Part shown: positions 34,053-44,219 of the stretch, in pieces
Position numbering within the stretch: position 1 is the first letter of the stretch
Layout of the letters: every line of letters starts with the position of its first letter
DNA from: Algibacter sp. L1A34
GTDB lineage: Bacteria; Bacteroidota; Bacteroidia; Flavobacteriales; Flavobacteriaceae
Length of the DNA stretch: 64,000 bases
Direction of reading: 5' to 3'
NCBI RefSeq assembly: GCF_009796805.1
Contig: NZ_CP047029.1
Location: 1,105,501 to 1,169,500 of the forward strand
The notes under the pieces: model-generated
The model's input: the letters and a program-made list of their open reading frames with translations, nothing else
Databases searched by the model: none
Told to the model about the DNA's origin: nothing
Position numbers and translations under genes: made by a program

Positions 34053-36596
34053 TTAAAATTTAAGTTTTGCTCCAACACTAAATGTTCTACCTGTACCGAA
34101 ATACACTAGTGCAGTATCAGCAGTACCATCGAAAGCATCTGTTACATACTCTGTATCAAACACATTATTTATACGACCTGTTAAAGTCGCATCAAATGGA
34201 CCAAATTTAAAACCGTGACTAACTACGGCATCAAACAATCCGTAATCTGGTAATTTCCAAGCATCATCACCAGGTTCTCCTCTATCACTAGGGTCGTAAT
34301 CAGCATAAAGATCTCCAAAATAATTGTAATCTAAAACTACTCTTGTATCTGGAGTTAACTTGTAGTTTAAACCTAAAGCTAATGTTGTTTGAGCAGCATC
34401 ACCAACATGTAAATCTTCTATGAAAAGATCTACTGTAGATATTAGGTTTTGATCTTCATCAAGAATTTGAACATCTGTTACATTGTTATCCCATCTCCAA
34501 TCTCCTAAAGACATCATCCCTGTAATGTTTAACTTATCGGTAGCTTTATAAATAAAATCAACCTCTAAACCTTGATGAATTGCATTTACACCTAAAATAT
34601 TAGCAAATGCATTTGTACCATCTGGCTGCTGAAAAGAAGCTGTTTCCGTTCTATCTTTCCAAGTTGTTCTATATACGTTTACGTTAGCAGTAAGTTTATC
34701 ACTTCTAAACCCGTACCCTAATTCAAAACTAAATATTTTTTGATTTTCAGCATTTTCATTAATATGCTCATTATCAAATTCTTGAAAAACAGCATCAAAA
34801 TCAGCTGCTTTTTCAAAATAACCAATATTCATAAATACGTTATGGTTATTATCTAATCTATAGTTAGCACCACCTTTTGTACTAAACCCTAAGAAATTAT
34901 AACGATCTGTTTCTTGTAACGGATCTGTATCTAAATAACCAAAATAATCAACTCTCTTGTAAGAAGTGTTAGATAATGCCGCAGATAAAAACGTATTAAA
35001 GTTTTCGTTTACATCATATTCTATTTGTCCAAAAGCACCTAACCAACCTACTAAGCCATCATTATAGTAACTTCTTTTATCTCCAACTTTAAGTATTTGA
35101 TTTGGATTGTTTACAACATTATCATCTTCTTGTAAATATTGACCACCTAATAAATCTGTTACTTCAGAAAAGTGAATTCCTTTGTAGTTTCTGTAATCAA
35201 GACCTGTTAATAAAACTATATCATCAGATAAATCTGTTTTTAAAGTTGATAAAACTCCGTACCAATTATGGTCGTTTCTAGAAGCTCTTAAAGCAGTTGT
35301 AGAACCGTTTGCTCCATTTGCAATATTCTCGTCAACAATTTTATCGAAATCAATAGTTCCGTAAAGACCATTTCTATATTCACTATATCCTGTACTATCG
35401 AAAGTAAATTTATTATCTCCAGCGGTTCCACCACCACCACCTGAACCAAAAGAGGCATAAGCTACGGTTGAAACAGATGTTTTATCACTTAAAGTCCAGT
35501 AATGATTTAAAGACATTTGTGGTTTGTTATAGAAGTTATCTTCTTGATGCAATACTTGTCCATCTTTATAACCCCAATCTGCATTAAATTTTCTCCCTCT
35601 TTCACTATTTTCAAAAGTAGAAATCAACTGTCTGTTTTGTCTTTGACCATGACGTTGCTTAGAACCAAAAGCAGTAAACGAAAGTTTATGAAAATCGTTT
35701 ATTTCTTTAGAAAGGTTAACAAAGTAAGAAACACCTGTGAATTCTGTTCCATCTACGTAACCGTTACCACTAGTTTGAGCAGCAGAAACTGTTGCAGCAA
35801 AACCTTTATCATTTACTCCTGTAGAGTATGTAAGACCATATTTTTCGTAACCATCGTTTGCGATAGATGTAAACACACTACCACCTTCTTCAACATCTGT
35901 TGTTTTTGTGATCACATTAATTGTTCCACCTATAGAAGGTACAGCCACTTTAGAAGCACCTAAACCTCTTTGAACTTGCATAGTTGAAGTAACATCACCT
36001 AAACCAGCCCAGTTAGACCAGTAAACAGCTCCATTTTCCATATCGTTAACAGGAATACCGTTAATCATTACAGCAACGTTTTCTGATTGAAAACCTCTAA
36101 TTCTTGTTTTAGCATCACCATATCCACCACCTGTTTTCGTTGTATAAATACCTGGTGTAGATTTTAAAATTTCAGGAAATTCTTGTGTTCCTAATTTAAG
36201 CTCAATATCTGCCGATTTAATTGTAGATACAGCAACTGGCGTTTTTCTATCAACCGCCACAGATGCAATAATTTGTACAGTTTCTAAACCTACTTGGCTA
36301 GGCGCTAACATAACTCTCCCTAAAGAAGCACTCCCTGAAAAAGGAATTGTTTTAGATGTGTAACCAACATAAGTAATTACAATCTCACCTGAGTCCGATT
36401 TTGTTTTAAGAGTAAAGTTTCCGTCGAAATCTGTTACAACTCCATTAGTTGTTCCCTTCTCTAATACATTAGCACCAGGAAGAGGCATATCAATACCTTG
36501 TTCCACTAAAGTACCTGTAATAGTACTTTGTGCCATAATTACTGTGCTGAATAACAGTGCCACAGTTAGTAATAAATAATTTGCTGTTTTTTTCAT
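34053..36596 (-). CDS. TonB-dependent receptor, SusC-like
   Basis: An 847-residue outer-membrane receptor. Signal peptide residues 1-22 (ending M-A-Q), carboxypeptidase-like domain (about 24-105, with P-L-P-G-A-N-V and V-V-T-D-F-D-G-N-F), plug with I-N-G-I-P-V-N-D-M-E-N-G and W-S-N-W-A-G-L, then a long beta-barrel ending in K-L-K-F. It is a paralog of the receptor at 26119, sharing the unusual W-S-N-W plug segment. It has a -7 promoter 40 nt upstream and is followed by its repeat-lipoprotein partner. Substrate unknown; nearby secreted nucleases suggest nucleic-acid fragments. Confidence 0.94.
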   Translation of the reverse strand: MKKTANYLLLTVALLFSTVIMAQSTITGTLVEQGIDMPLPGANVLEKGTTNGVVTDFDGNFTLKTKSDSGEIVITYVGYTSKTIPFSGSASLGRVMLAPSQVGLETVQIIASVAVDRKTPVAVSTIKSADIELKLGTQEFPEILKSTPGIYTTKTGGGYGDAKTRIRGFQSENVAVMINGIPVNDMENGAVYWSNWAGLGDVTSTMQVQRGLGASKVAVPSIGGTINVITKTTDVEEGGSVFTSIANDGYEKYGLTYSTGVNDKGFAATVSAAQTSGNGYVDGTEFTGVSYFVNLSKEINDFHKLSFTAFGSKQRHGQRQNRQLISTFENSERGRKFNADWGYKDGQVLHQEDNFYNKPQMSLNHYWTLSDKTSVSTVAYASFGSGGGGGTAGDNKFTFDSTGYSEYRNGLYGTIDFDKIVDENIANGANGSTTALRASRNDHNWYGVLSTLKTDLSDDIVLLTGLDYRNYKGIHFSEVTDLLGGQYLQEDDNVVNNPNQILKVGDKRSYYNDGLVGWLGAFGQIEYDVNENFNTFLSAALSNTSYKRVDYFGYLDTDPLQETDRYNFLGFSTKGGANYRLDNNHNVFMNIGYFEKAADFDAVFQEFDNEHINENAENQKIFSFELGYGFRSDKLTANVNVYRTTWKDRTETASFQQPDGTNAFANILGVNAIHQGLEVDFIYKATDKLNITGMMSLGDWRWDNNVTDVQILDEDQNLISTVDLFIEDLHVGDAAQTTLALGLNYKLTPDTRVVLDYNYFGDLYADYDPSDRGEPGDDAWKLPDYGLFDAVVSHGFKFGPFDATLTGRINNVFDTEYVTDAFDGTADTALVYFGTGRTFSVGAKLKF

Positions 36597-36636
36597 AATT
36601 TTAATTATGTAATTAATTATTTGAAATTAGTCGGTG

Positions 36637-36644
36637 CAAAAATA
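36637..36644 (-). promoter_or_regulatory. -7 element TATTTTTG of the TonB receptor operon
   Basis: An exact TAnnTTTG on the minus strand, 40 nt upstream of the ATG at 36596. Just upstream are TGTTAA/TTAACA-type repeats (about 36674-36692), possibly operator sequence. Confidence 0.6.
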
Positions 36645-36704
36645 CGGATAAATTGCGGGCCAATATTAAGTAAATGTTAACAAATTTAACAATTTCTATA
36701 AAAA

Positions 36705-36740
36705 AGAAGGCCTTAATATTAAAAATATCAAGGCCTTTTT
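36705..36740. terminator. Terminator after pgi
   Basis: An AAGGCCTT-type stem with extension (about 36707-36719 with 36726-36738, one A-C mismatch). A/T runs on both sides allow bidirectional use; it ends the pgi operon. Confidence 0.8.
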
Positions 36741-36768
36741 GCTTTTTGTATAAGAATATTCTATCAAT

Positions 36769-38388
36769 TTACTTAAATCGCTTATAATAATTCAATAAAT
36801 TTTGAGTTGAAGAATCATGTTCATTATTAACATCACCACTAAATTCCTTTAAAATTTTAGACGCTAACTGTTTTCCTAGCTCTACACCAAATTGATCGTA
36901 ACTAAAGATATTCCATATAATACCTTGAACAAATATTTTATGCTCGTACATCGCGATTAGTTTACCTAAACTCTCTGGTGATAATTTATCTATAAAAATG
37001 GTATTTGTTGGCTTGTTACCTTTAAATACTTTAAAAGGTGTTATTGTCTCACTTGTACCTTCGGCAACAACTTCGGCTTGTGTTTTACCATTTAATAACG
37101 CTTCAGTTTGCGCTAAAAAATTAGACATTAATTTATCTTGATGATCCTGGTTACCATGTAACGACTTAGTAAACCCAATAAAATCGGCTGGAATTAACTT
37201 TGTTCCTTGATGTATTAATTGAAAAAAGGCATGTTGAGAATTTGTTCCTGGTTCTCCCCAAATAATAGTTCCTGTTTGGTAATCTATAGGATTGCCATTT
37301 CTATCTACACTTTTACCATTGCTTTCCATGATACCTTGTTGTAAATAGGTAGCAAATTGGTTTAAATATTGTGAATATGGAATTACCACTTCACTTTCTA
37401 CTTTAAAAAAGTTATTATACCAAACCGTTAATAATGCTAAAACAACTGGAATATTAGACTCAAAATCTTCATTTTTAAAATGCTCGTCCATTTTGTTAGC
37501 CCCTTTTAACATGCTATCGAAGTTCTTATAACCAACAGCTAAACTTACGGTTAACCCAACAGCACTCCAAAGTGAAAAACGACCACCAACCCAATCCCAC
37601 ATAGGGAAAATATTATCTCCATCAATTCCGAAACCTTTTACTTTTTCAATATTAGTAGAAACTGCAACAAAATGTTTTGCAATAGCATCACTGCTTGCTG
37701 ACTTTAAAAACCAATCCTTTAACGTATTTGCATTAGAAAGTGTTTCTTGTGTAGTAAATGTTTTAGAAACAATAACAAACAATGTAGTTTCTGGATCTAA
37801 TTTTTTAATAACTTCATTAACATGATCGCCATCTACATTACTCACGAAATGAGTTGTTAGTTGGTTTTTATAATATTGAAGTGAATCTACCACCATAGCA
37901 GGTCCAAGATCCGATCCTCCAATACCTATATTTACAACATCGGTAAATGCTTTTCCTGTATACCCCTTTCTTGCGCCACTTACAACTTCATTTGTAAAAC
38001 CTTCAATTTTTTGTTTTACTTGATATATTTCCGGCATCACATTAACACCATCTACTTTAAAATCGGCATCTTCTGGTGCTCTTAAGGCTGTATGCAAAAC
38101 GGCTCTTCCTTCGGTTTCATTTATTATCTCTCCAGCAAACTGACTTTTAATGGCGTCTTTAAGCTTCACATCATCAGCTAATTCTAATAAATACTTAAGT
38201 GTTTCTTCAGTAATTCTATTCTTAGAAAAATCTACATAAAAATCATCCCATTTAATAGTGAAATTATTTGCTCTCGATTTATCTTGAGCAAATAAATCTT
38301 TCATATGTACATCTTTTACAGATTCAAAATGCGCTTGCAGTTTTTTCCAAGATGCTGTTGTTGTCGGATTTACGTTTGGTAATGCCAT
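36769..38388 (-). CDS. pgi: Glucose-6-phosphate isomerase
   Basis: A 539-residue cytoplasmic enzyme that interconverts glucose-6-phosphate and fructose-6-phosphate. Family signatures are present: G-I-G-G-S-D-L-G-P near residue 153, T-F-T-T-Q-E-T phosphate loop near 210, and [10 protein letters not shown] with the C-terminal catalytic Lys region. Length is standard. It is the last gene of a four-gene minus-strand run (DUF3108, tryptophan dioxygenase, M23 peptidase, pgi), separated from the peptidase by only 4 bp. Confidence 0.96.
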   Translation of the reverse strand: MALPNVNPTTTASWKKLQAHFESVKDVHMKDLFAQDKSRANNFTIKWDDFYVDFSKNRITEETLKYLLELADDVKLKDAIKSQFAGEIINETEGRAVLHTALRAPEDADFKVDGVNVMPEIYQVKQKIEGFTNEVVSGARKGYTGKAFTDVVNIGIGGSDLGPAMVVDSLQYYKNQLTTHFVSNVDGDHVNEVIKKLDPETTLFVIVSKTFTTQETLSNANTLKDWFLKSASSDAIAKHFVAVSTNIEKVKGFGIDGDNIFPMWDWVGGRFSLWSAVGLTVSLAVGYKNFDSMLKGANKMDEHFKNEDFESNIPVVLALLTVWYNNFFKVESEVVIPYSQYLNQFATYLQQGIMESNGKSVDRNGNPIDYQTGTIIWGEPGTNSQHAFFQLIHQGTKLIPADFIGFTKSLHGNQDHQDKLMSNFLAQTEALLNGKTQAEVVAEGTSETITPFKVFKGNKPTNTIFIDKLSPESLGKLIAMYEHKIFVQGIIWNIFSYDQFGVELGKQLASKILKEFSGDVNNEHDSSTQNLLNYYKRFK

Positions 38389-38392
38389 AAGA

Positions 38393-39709
38393 TTAATTAT
38401 TAAATGATATTGCGTTAGTATTTTGTTTTATTGTAGGTTCTATTTGCTTTTGATCGTCGAAAACATCTTCCAAGAAATCAACAGCGTCCAGTTGTTTTTT
38501 TATAGGCTCAATAAATTCTAAATATTTTATTTTTAATGAATCTGAAATCCCTTTTGCTTCAGGTAATTTTTGCTTAAATGGATCTACTTGTTTACCATTT
38601 TTCCAAAAACGATAGCATACATGTGGCCCTCCAGTATTCCCTGTCATGCCAACCCAACCAATAACATCGCCTTGTTTTACAAACTGCCCCGGTTTTACAT
38701 TACGTTTTTTCATATGTAAATATTGGGTTTCGTAAGTGGCATTGTGCCTAATTTTTACATAATTACCGTTACCACCAGAGTAGGTCGATTTAGAAACTGT
38801 TCCATTTGCCGTCGCCATAATAGGCGTGCCAATTGGTGCAGCAAAATCGGTTCCTTTATGTGGTCTTAATTTAAAACCGTAAACAGCAATACGTCTTTTT
38901 AAATTATATCTCGAAGATATTCTGCTAAACTTAACTGGTGCTTTTAAAAAGGCACGTCGTAAATTTTTAGCTTCATCACTAAAATAATCTACAATACCTT
39001 TAGTAGAATCTGTTACATATTCGAAAGCATAAAATGGTTCACTATTATGCTCAAAATACGCGGCTTTTACATCTTGAACTCCAGCATAAATAGTATCATC
39101 GATATATTTATCGGTATAGATAACTTTAAACCGATCACCTTTCTGTAAACGTCTAAAATCTATAGTCCAAGCATAAATCTCATCTGCCATTTTATAGGCC
39201 AAACGCTGACTTAACCCTTGCTCTTCTAAAGTTTGCGAAATATTATTAGTAATAACACCTGTTGCCGTTTTTTCAATATATTTTATTGGTTTTTTACTTG
39301 TATAAGCATGGATAGAATCTTGAAAATTAACAACTACATACTCCTCTACATTTGGTTGATAAACAAAACATTTAGGTGTTTGTAAAGAATCTTTAGCACA
39401 CAGCAACGTATAAGGTTTGCCCGGCCGTAAACTTCTAACATTAAAACTATCTTTTGCCTTTTCAACTATATTGAATATCTCAGGATAACTTAAATGATTC
39501 CTATCTAGGATTTTACCAAAAGTATCACCACTTTTAATAGTATCCCGTTTCACGATAAAATCGTCTAAATTAAAACCAAATTCAAAATTCTCTTCTGGCA
39601 TTTCAACTAAAGCCAATTCTTGATCTACCACCTCGTCTTGCTTTTCATCGTCTTTACAACTTATAAAAACCAATATGCATGCTAATAGAATTATATATTT
39701 GTTCCCCAC
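38393..39709 (-). CDS. M23-family peptidase lipoprotein with Cys in the second zinc motif
   Basis: A 438-residue lipoprotein. I choose GTG 39709, inside the end of the upstream gene, because it gives a proper signal ([18 protein letters not shown]) with lipobox Cys at residue 18; a longer frame starts at 39787. A LysM-like/OapA-like segment precedes the LytM domain. The first zinc motif H-K-G-T-D is intact and Y-L-H-M supplies a His, but the usual H-x-H reads H-V-C-Y-R-F, so a zinc ligand is replaced by Cys. It should act on peptidoglycan from the periplasmic face or regulate it. It overlaps the dioxygenase gene by 19 bp. Confidence 0.9.
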   Translation of the reverse strand: MGNKYIILLACILVFISCKDDEKQDEVVDQELALVEMPEENFEFGFNLDDFIVKRDTIKSGDTFGKILDRNHLSYPEIFNIVEKAKDSFNVRSLRPGKPYTLLCAKDSLQTPKCFVYQPNVEEYVVVNFQDSIHAYTSKKPIKYIEKTATGVITNNISQTLEEQGLSQRLAYKMADEIYAWTIDFRRLQKGDRFKVIYTDKYIDDTIYAGVQDVKAAYFEHNSEPFYAFEYVTDSTKGIVDYFSDEAKNLRRAFLKAPVKFSRISSRYNLKRRIAVYGFKLRPHKGTDFAAPIGTPIMATANGTVSKSTYSGGNGNYVKIRHNATYETQYLHMKKRNVKPGQFVKQGDVIGWVGMTGNTGGPHVCYRFWKNGKQVDPFKQKLPEAKGISDSLKIKYLEFIEPIKKQLDAVDFLEDVFDDQKQIEPTIKQNTNAISFNN

Positions 39710-40608
39710 GTTTCTTTTTCTTGCTCTGTCCATAAATCTGGAAAAAATATTCTTTTTTGGTATTTGGGGTGCATATACTTCACCCATTCACTTCCTCCGG
39801 TTGCCTCGGCTGTTTTTCCGTTAATATTTAAATAATGATTTGCGGTATTATAATGGGCCATAACCCATTTTATATTCACCGTATAATCGTAATGCCTCAT
39901 GGCATCAATCAATTCTTCATTTTCTTGCGATGCTTTAGGAAGCTCCTTAAATTTGCTCCACAAGTTGCTGTTTTTATAAAACTTTATAAATCTAATAAAT
40001 TCGTCTTTATATCGACCTTCAAAATCAGACAATGTATACGTTTTTTTTCCTGTTTTATAATCTTTACCAGCAGCTTGCCAATACAAATGCTCAAAAGCAT
40101 TTTCGTAAGATGAGTTTTTATCAAACGTATCCCTAAAACGCTTATCGATTAAATTAATTAGCTCCGTAGAAGCAAATTCAATTTTACGATATTGTGCGCT
40201 TTGAAACCCACTTGCAGGCGTTAAAGTTGTCCTAAATTTATTGTATTGCTCCACGTCCATTCCATCCTTCATAATAGTAAATGAAGATGTTAACACATCA
40301 AAATAGCGACTAATGCGCATTAATTTAGATGTAAACGTCTCGGTATCAATAGTATCATTTTTTGCAATTTGATCCATTTCCGAAAGCACCATTTTAAACA
40401 GCAATTCGTTAACCTGGTGGTACATGATAAAAACCAACTCGTCTGGAAAAACAGTACGTTGTACTTGCAAACTCAACAACGCATCGGTTTGTATATAATC
40501 CCAATAATTAATAGGCTTACTATGCAGTAAGCCTTCTAAATGCGCATCAACATCTTGATCAATAGCATCAAATTTATCTTTAATTTGGTCGGTAAGTTTA
40601 GAGTTCAA
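39691..40608 (-). CDS. Tryptophan 2,3-dioxygenase family protein
   Basis: A 305-residue heme dioxygenase, the first step of the kynurenine pathway (tryptophan to N-formylkynurenine). Visible conserved parts: F-I-M-Y-H-Q-V-N-E-L-L-F-K, R-I-S-R-Y-F-D-V-L, P-A-S-G-F-Q-S-A-Q-Y-R, the heme-ligand helix K-W-V-M-A-H-Y-N-T-A-N-H-Y-L, and A-T-G-G-S-E-W near the C-terminus. No other kynurenine-pathway gene is in the window. It sits between DUF3108 (3-bp gap) and an M23 peptidase gene (overlap), an order that gives no metabolic logic but implies cotranscription. Confidence 0.93.
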   Translation of the reverse strand: MNSKLTDQIKDKFDAIDQDVDAHLEGLLHSKPINYWDYIQTDALLSLQVQRTVFPDELVFIMYHQVNELLFKMVLSEMDQIAKNDTIDTETFTSKLMRISRYFDVLTSSFTIMKDGMDVEQYNKFRTTLTPASGFQSAQYRKIEFASTELINLIDKRFRDTFDKNSSYENAFEHLYWQAAGKDYKTGKKTYTLSDFEGRYKDEFIRFIKFYKNSNLWSKFKELPKASQENEELIDAMRHYDYTVNIKWVMAHYNTANHYLNINGKTAEATGGSEWVKYMHPKYQKRIFFPDLWTEQEKETWGTNI

Positions 40609-40611
40609 AGT

Positions 40612-41397
40612 TTATTGGTTTTTAACAACAATATTAAAAGGATGTTTCAACCCTCTAAAAGCGTCTAAATCTGCTCTAAGCGAACCCACAGCCAAATCTG
40701 CCTTTATACGCAAAGGTAATTTATTTTTATCTTTCGAAACCCATAGCGTTAAACTTTCTTCCTCTTTAAAAACGCGCCCTGCCATAACATACGGTCTAAA
40801 TTTCAAGGCTCTAACCTTACCAAAATCGGTATCAATAGTTTCTTCACCTAGATACTGTAATTTAAAACCATAATTTTCTTCATCAAAAAACATATCAATC
40901 TTTACCTCGTTACCAACCTCTAAATTATCGGTATCTAAATGATTACGTAAATAATAAAAAGTCGATACCATATCTTGGATATTAGGCTTTGTATCAACAA
41001 TTATCTTTTTTTTATGTTTTTTATCATTAACATGTGCCTTATTATTTTTTTGATCAAAATCAATTTCTAAATCCTTAGTATGCCCACCTTCGTCAATATT
41101 TCTAACAAACTTGTAAGGCAAAATAGTCGTTTTATCAAAATAACTCTCGTATCTATCCTTCACTTTAAAAAACCATTTAATCATGCCAGTGGTCCACCCT
41201 TTACCTACAACATGGTAAACAGGTCTTCCATCTAAAACTTCATCATGCACGGCTAACGTAGCATTTCCTGCTTTAAGCCAATTACTATAGCTCATCCTAA
41301 ATTTAAACCATTCGCCATCTTCAAAAGCCGATTCGGGCTGCGAAAACCCAGTTTGCGCAACAAAAACCAACGATAATATAAGTAGTATTCTCTTCAT
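40612..41397 (-). CDS. DUF3108 domain protein, secreted
   Basis: A 261-residue protein starting at ATG 41397, where a signal peptide (M-K-R-I-L-L-I-L-S, ending G-F-S-Q) begins; an in-frame ATG 15 bp earlier is less likely. The mature part is a beta-rich DUF3108 domain with F-K-F-R-M-S-Y-S-N-W-L-K-A-G-N-A and M-V-S-T-F-Y-Y-L-R. The family is envelope-associated and of unknown function. It heads the four-gene run ending in pgi. The 380-bp gap upstream to the kinase gene contains a dispersed hairpin element and no gene. Confidence 0.87.
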   Translation of the reverse strand: MKRILLILSLVFVAQTGFSQPESAFEDGEWFKFRMSYSNWLKAGNATLAVHDEVLDGRPVYHVVGKGWTTGMIKWFFKVKDRYESYFDKTTILPYKFVRNIDEGGHTKDLEIDFDQKNNKAHVNDKKHKKKIIVDTKPNIQDMVSTFYYLRNHLDTDNLEVGNEVKIDMFFDEENYGFKLQYLGEETIDTDFGKVRALKFRPYVMAGRVFKEEESLTLWVSKDKNKLPLRIKADLAVGSLRADLDAFRGLKHPFNIVVKNQ

Positions 41398-41583
41398 TTG
41401 TATGTGGGTCATATCTTGTAACTTTTTAAATGTACAATTATTGTAACAAGCAAGAAATTACAATTACTATTCCAAAAATATAAAAATTCTCATTATTGCC
41501 ATTACTTATTAGAAGCTCTTAACGATAATTTGTTACATCTGTACAAAATTTAACGATTTAGTGCAGTTTTTTAAATTATTTGA

Positions 41584-41683
41584 GCGTTACCCGAAAAGGG
41601 TCGGGCTTTCCGCAGTCGCTTTTTTGTGTTGCATAGGCGCAACAACACAAAAAGAGCTCCAACAATGCTCCAATCCCTAACGC
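41584..41683. repeat. Dispersed hairpin element, copy 2 (reverse orientation)
   Basis: A 100-bp element with the same ends as 749-844 read on the opposite strand: plus strand begins GCGTTACCCGAAAAGGGTCG and ends ATCCCTAACGC. An 11-bp hairpin (41621-41631 with 41643-41653) fills the interior, but its sequence differs from copy 1. It lies between divergent genes (DUF3108 and the histidine kinase). Confidence 0.75.
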
Positions 41684-41780
41684 AGGCCTCCGCTAAATTA
41701 AAGACTAAAAAAACTTTTAAGTTTACCGCTGCAAGCTTTGGTGCGATTATTGTTATATTTAGACCACTACAATTTTATTA

Positions 41781-43274
41781 ATGAAAATAAAAAAACCATC
41801 ACTTCGTACCCGAATATTTCTGTCCATGATCCTTTTGGTTCTACTGGCATCCGTTCTAATTACAGGCATAGCCATTTACCAATATAAGGAAGAAACGCAA
41901 GATTACCATACCGAACGCTTAGAACGGAAGGAGCTTAACACAAAAACACACATAAAACGTGTTTTAAATGGACGCCAAAACACTTGGGAAGTAAAAACCG
42001 AAAATATCCCCATAATATTTAAAGAAGAAATCTATAGTATTGCCGACATACATAAACTTCAAATTATACTTTACGATTTAGATGGCGGCTTACTTATTGC
42101 TTCTAGCGCAGGTTTACAAAAATCGGCCGTAGAAAAATGTTTAAGTGCCAATGTTTTGAACGCTATATCTAATACGCCAGATCATCGCTATGTGGATAAA
42201 CATATGGAAAACGGACAAACCTTCCAGTCTTCTTTTACTTATGTTACCGATATTAAATCGAAACCCATAGCCATATTAAACATTCCTTATCTAGAAAATG
42301 ATGATTTTCTTGCCAAAGAATTAGACGAGTTTTTATCTCGTATTATTTACGCCTATTTATTTGTACTTCTTATGGCCATCGGAATTGCTTTTTTATTATC
42401 AAAATACATCACAAAATCCCTGAAAACAATTAGTGATAAAATAAACACCACGCGTTTAGAAAAAAGAAACGAACGTATTGAAATAAGTGATACCAGCGAA
42501 GAAATTTCAACCCTGGTAACATCATACAATAGCATGATTGACGAGCTTGAGGAAAGTGCTGTGCAATTAGCAAAAAGCGAACGTGAACAAGCTTGGCGCG
42601 AAATGGCAAAACAGGTAGCTCACGAAATTAAAAACCCATTAACACCTATGCGTTTAACGGTGCAAAGCTTCCAACGAAAGTTTAACCCTGAAGACGAAAA
42701 TATACACTCAAAATTAGACGAATACAGTAAAACTCTTATTCAGCAAATAGATACCATGAGTTCTATTGCCTCTGCTTTTTCTAATTTTGCAAAAATGCCC
42801 GCACAACAAAACGAAACTCTAAACGTAGTTGAAATTGTAAAACTAGCTTTAGATATTTTTAATGAACACTACATTTATTTCACCTCCGAAAAAGAAGAAA
42901 TTATTGCCGTTTTCGATAGAACACAACTTATACGTGTAGTTACCAATTTAGTAAAAAACGCCACACAAGCTATGCCTATAAAAGATGACCCTAAAATAGA
43001 CGTCTATGTTGGCACAAATAACGGCAACGTAATTTTAACGGTTTCCGATAACGGCACAGGTGTACTAGAAGAAAACAAGAAAAAACTTTTTGAACCAAAG
43101 TTTACAACAAAAACAAGTGGCATGGGGCTTGGTTTAGCTATGGTAAAAAATATTGTAGAAACCTATAACGGAAGTATTTCATTTGAATCTGAAAAAGACA
43201 AAGGCGCCGTTTTTAAAGTTGTTTTCCCTCAAAAATTCGAACATTCTAAAAACTTCAGAGATGGTGTTTCTTAG
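41781..43274 (+). CDS. NtrY-like sensor histidine kinase
   Basis: A 497-residue membrane sensor kinase. First membrane helix at about residues 12-34, an extracytoplasmic sensing region of about 150 residues, second helix at about 188-208, then a HAMP linker, a HisKA domain with phospho-acceptor H281 in Q-V-A-H-E-I-K-N-P-L-T-P, and a HATPase domain with N-L-V-K-N-A-T-Q-A, D-N-G-T-G and G-M-G-L-G-L-A. The P-L-T-P-M motif after H is that of NtrY-type kinases. No response regulator lies next to it, so the partner is elsewhere. The enoyl-CoA hydratase gene follows 53 bp later. Confidence 0.93.
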   Translation: MKIKKPSLRTRIFLSMILLVLLASVLITGIAIYQYKEETQDYHTERLERKELNTKTHIKRVLNGRQNTWEVKTENIPIIFKEEIYSIADIHKLQIILYDLDGGLLIASSAGLQKSAVEKCLSANVLNAISNTPDHRYVDKHMENGQTFQSSFTYVTDIKSKPIAILNIPYLENDDFLAKELDEFLSRIIYAYLFVLLMAIGIAFLLSKYITKSLKTISDKINTTRLEKRNERIEISDTSEEISTLVTSYNSMIDELEESAVQLAKSEREQAWREMAKQVAHEIKNPLTPMRLTVQSFQRKFNPEDENIHSKLDEYSKTLIQQIDTMSSIASAFSNFAKMPAQQNETLNVVEIVKLALDIFNEHYIYFTSEKEEIIAVFDRTQLIRVVTNLVKNATQAMPIKDDPKIDVYVGTNNGNVILTVSDNGTGVLEENKKKLFEPKFTTKTSGMGLGLAMVKNIVETYNGSISFESEKDKGAVFKVVFPQKFEHSKNFRDGVS

Positions 43275-43327
43275 AAAGAATAAAGAAAATAATTAAATTA
43301 ACATCAGTTTAAAAAACATCAAACATT

Positions 43328-44110
43328 ATGAGTTACCAAAATATATTAAGCGAAACCAATAACGGGATCACAAAAATCACAATTAACCGCCCAACAAAGC
43401 TTAACGCACTTAATAAAGACACCATAGAAGAATTACACAAGGCTTTTAAAACTGCAAACAAGGATAAAAACACCAAAGTAATTATTTTAACAGGGAGCGG
43501 AGAAAAGGCATTTGTTGCCGGTGCAGATATTAGTGAGTTCGCTAATTTCTCGGAGGAAAAGGGCGGGAAACTTGCCGCTAAAGGACAAAAAATATTATTC
43601 GATTTTGTAGAAAATTTATCGACTCCTGTTATTGCTGCAGTAAATGGTTTTGCGCTTGGTGGTGGATTAGAATTAGCAATGGCTTGCCATATTAGAATTG
43701 CTAGCGATAATGCGAAAATGGGACTTCCAGAAGTTTCGCTTGGTGTAATTCCTGGATATGGAGGCACACAACGTTTACCACAATTAGTAGGGAAAGGTCG
43801 CGCTCTAGAAATGATTATGACCGCTGGAATGATAGATGCCGAGACTGCGAAAAGTTACGGCTTAGTAAACCATGTGGTTACTCAAGCAGAATTAATTCCA
43901 TTAGCAGAAAAAATAGCGAATAAAATGATGAGAAATTCGTCTGTAGCTATTGCCAAAGCAATAAAAGCCGTAAACGCAGGTCTTGAAGACGGCAAAAATG
44001 GTTATAAAACAGAAATAAAACAATTCGGAAAAAGTTTTGGGACGGCAGATTTTAAAGAAGGCACTACCGCTTTTTTAGAAAAACGTCCTGCTCAATTTCC
44101 AGGAGAGTAA
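43328..44110 (+). CDS. Enoyl-CoA hydratase/isomerase family protein
   Basis: A 260-residue crotonase-fold enzyme. The two oxyanion-hole regions are F-V-A-G-A-D-I near residue 65 and A-L-G-G-G-L-E-L-A-M-A near 111. Catalytic glutamates sit in G-G-L-E-L and G-L-P-E-V-S-L-G-V-I-P-G-Y-G-G, matching short-chain enoyl-CoA hydratases of beta-oxidation. It follows the sensor kinase gene closely and ends at a strong terminator, so the two may be cotranscribed. Confidence 0.93.
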   Translation: MSYQNILSETNNGITKITINRPTKLNALNKDTIEELHKAFKTANKDKNTKVIILTGSGEKAFVAGADISEFANFSEEKGGKLAAKGQKILFDFVENLSTPVIAAVNGFALGGGLELAMACHIRIASDNAKMGLPEVSLGVIPGYGGTQRLPQLVGKGRALEMIMTAGMIDAETAKSYGLVNHVVTQAELIPLAEKIANKMMRNSSVAIAKAIKAVNAGLEDGKNGYKTEIKQFGKSFGTADFKEGTTAFLEKRPAQFPGE

Positions 44111-44134
44111 CACTTACTTAAAACAACTTATTTG

Positions 44135-44171
44135 GGAGTGGCTTTTTATTTAAATAAGCTACTCCTTTTTT
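44135..44171 (+). terminator. Terminator after the enoyl-CoA hydratase gene
   Basis: A 10-bp stem (44135-44144 with 44156-44165, one G-T pair) followed by a T run. Confidence 0.85.
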
Positions 44172-44219
44172 ATAACCAATTATTCAATAAGAACTCAATA
44201 TCAAATAGTTAAAACAATT

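Noticed and set aside
35517-35963. A 148-codon frame antisense to the TonB receptor at 34053
   Set aside because: It is a shadow of the receptor gene, rich in Cys and Phe without any family signal or promoter.
43333-43767. A 144-codon frame antisense to the enoyl-CoA hydratase gene
   Set aside because: It is a shadow of a well-supported gene with low-complexity, hydrophobic composition.
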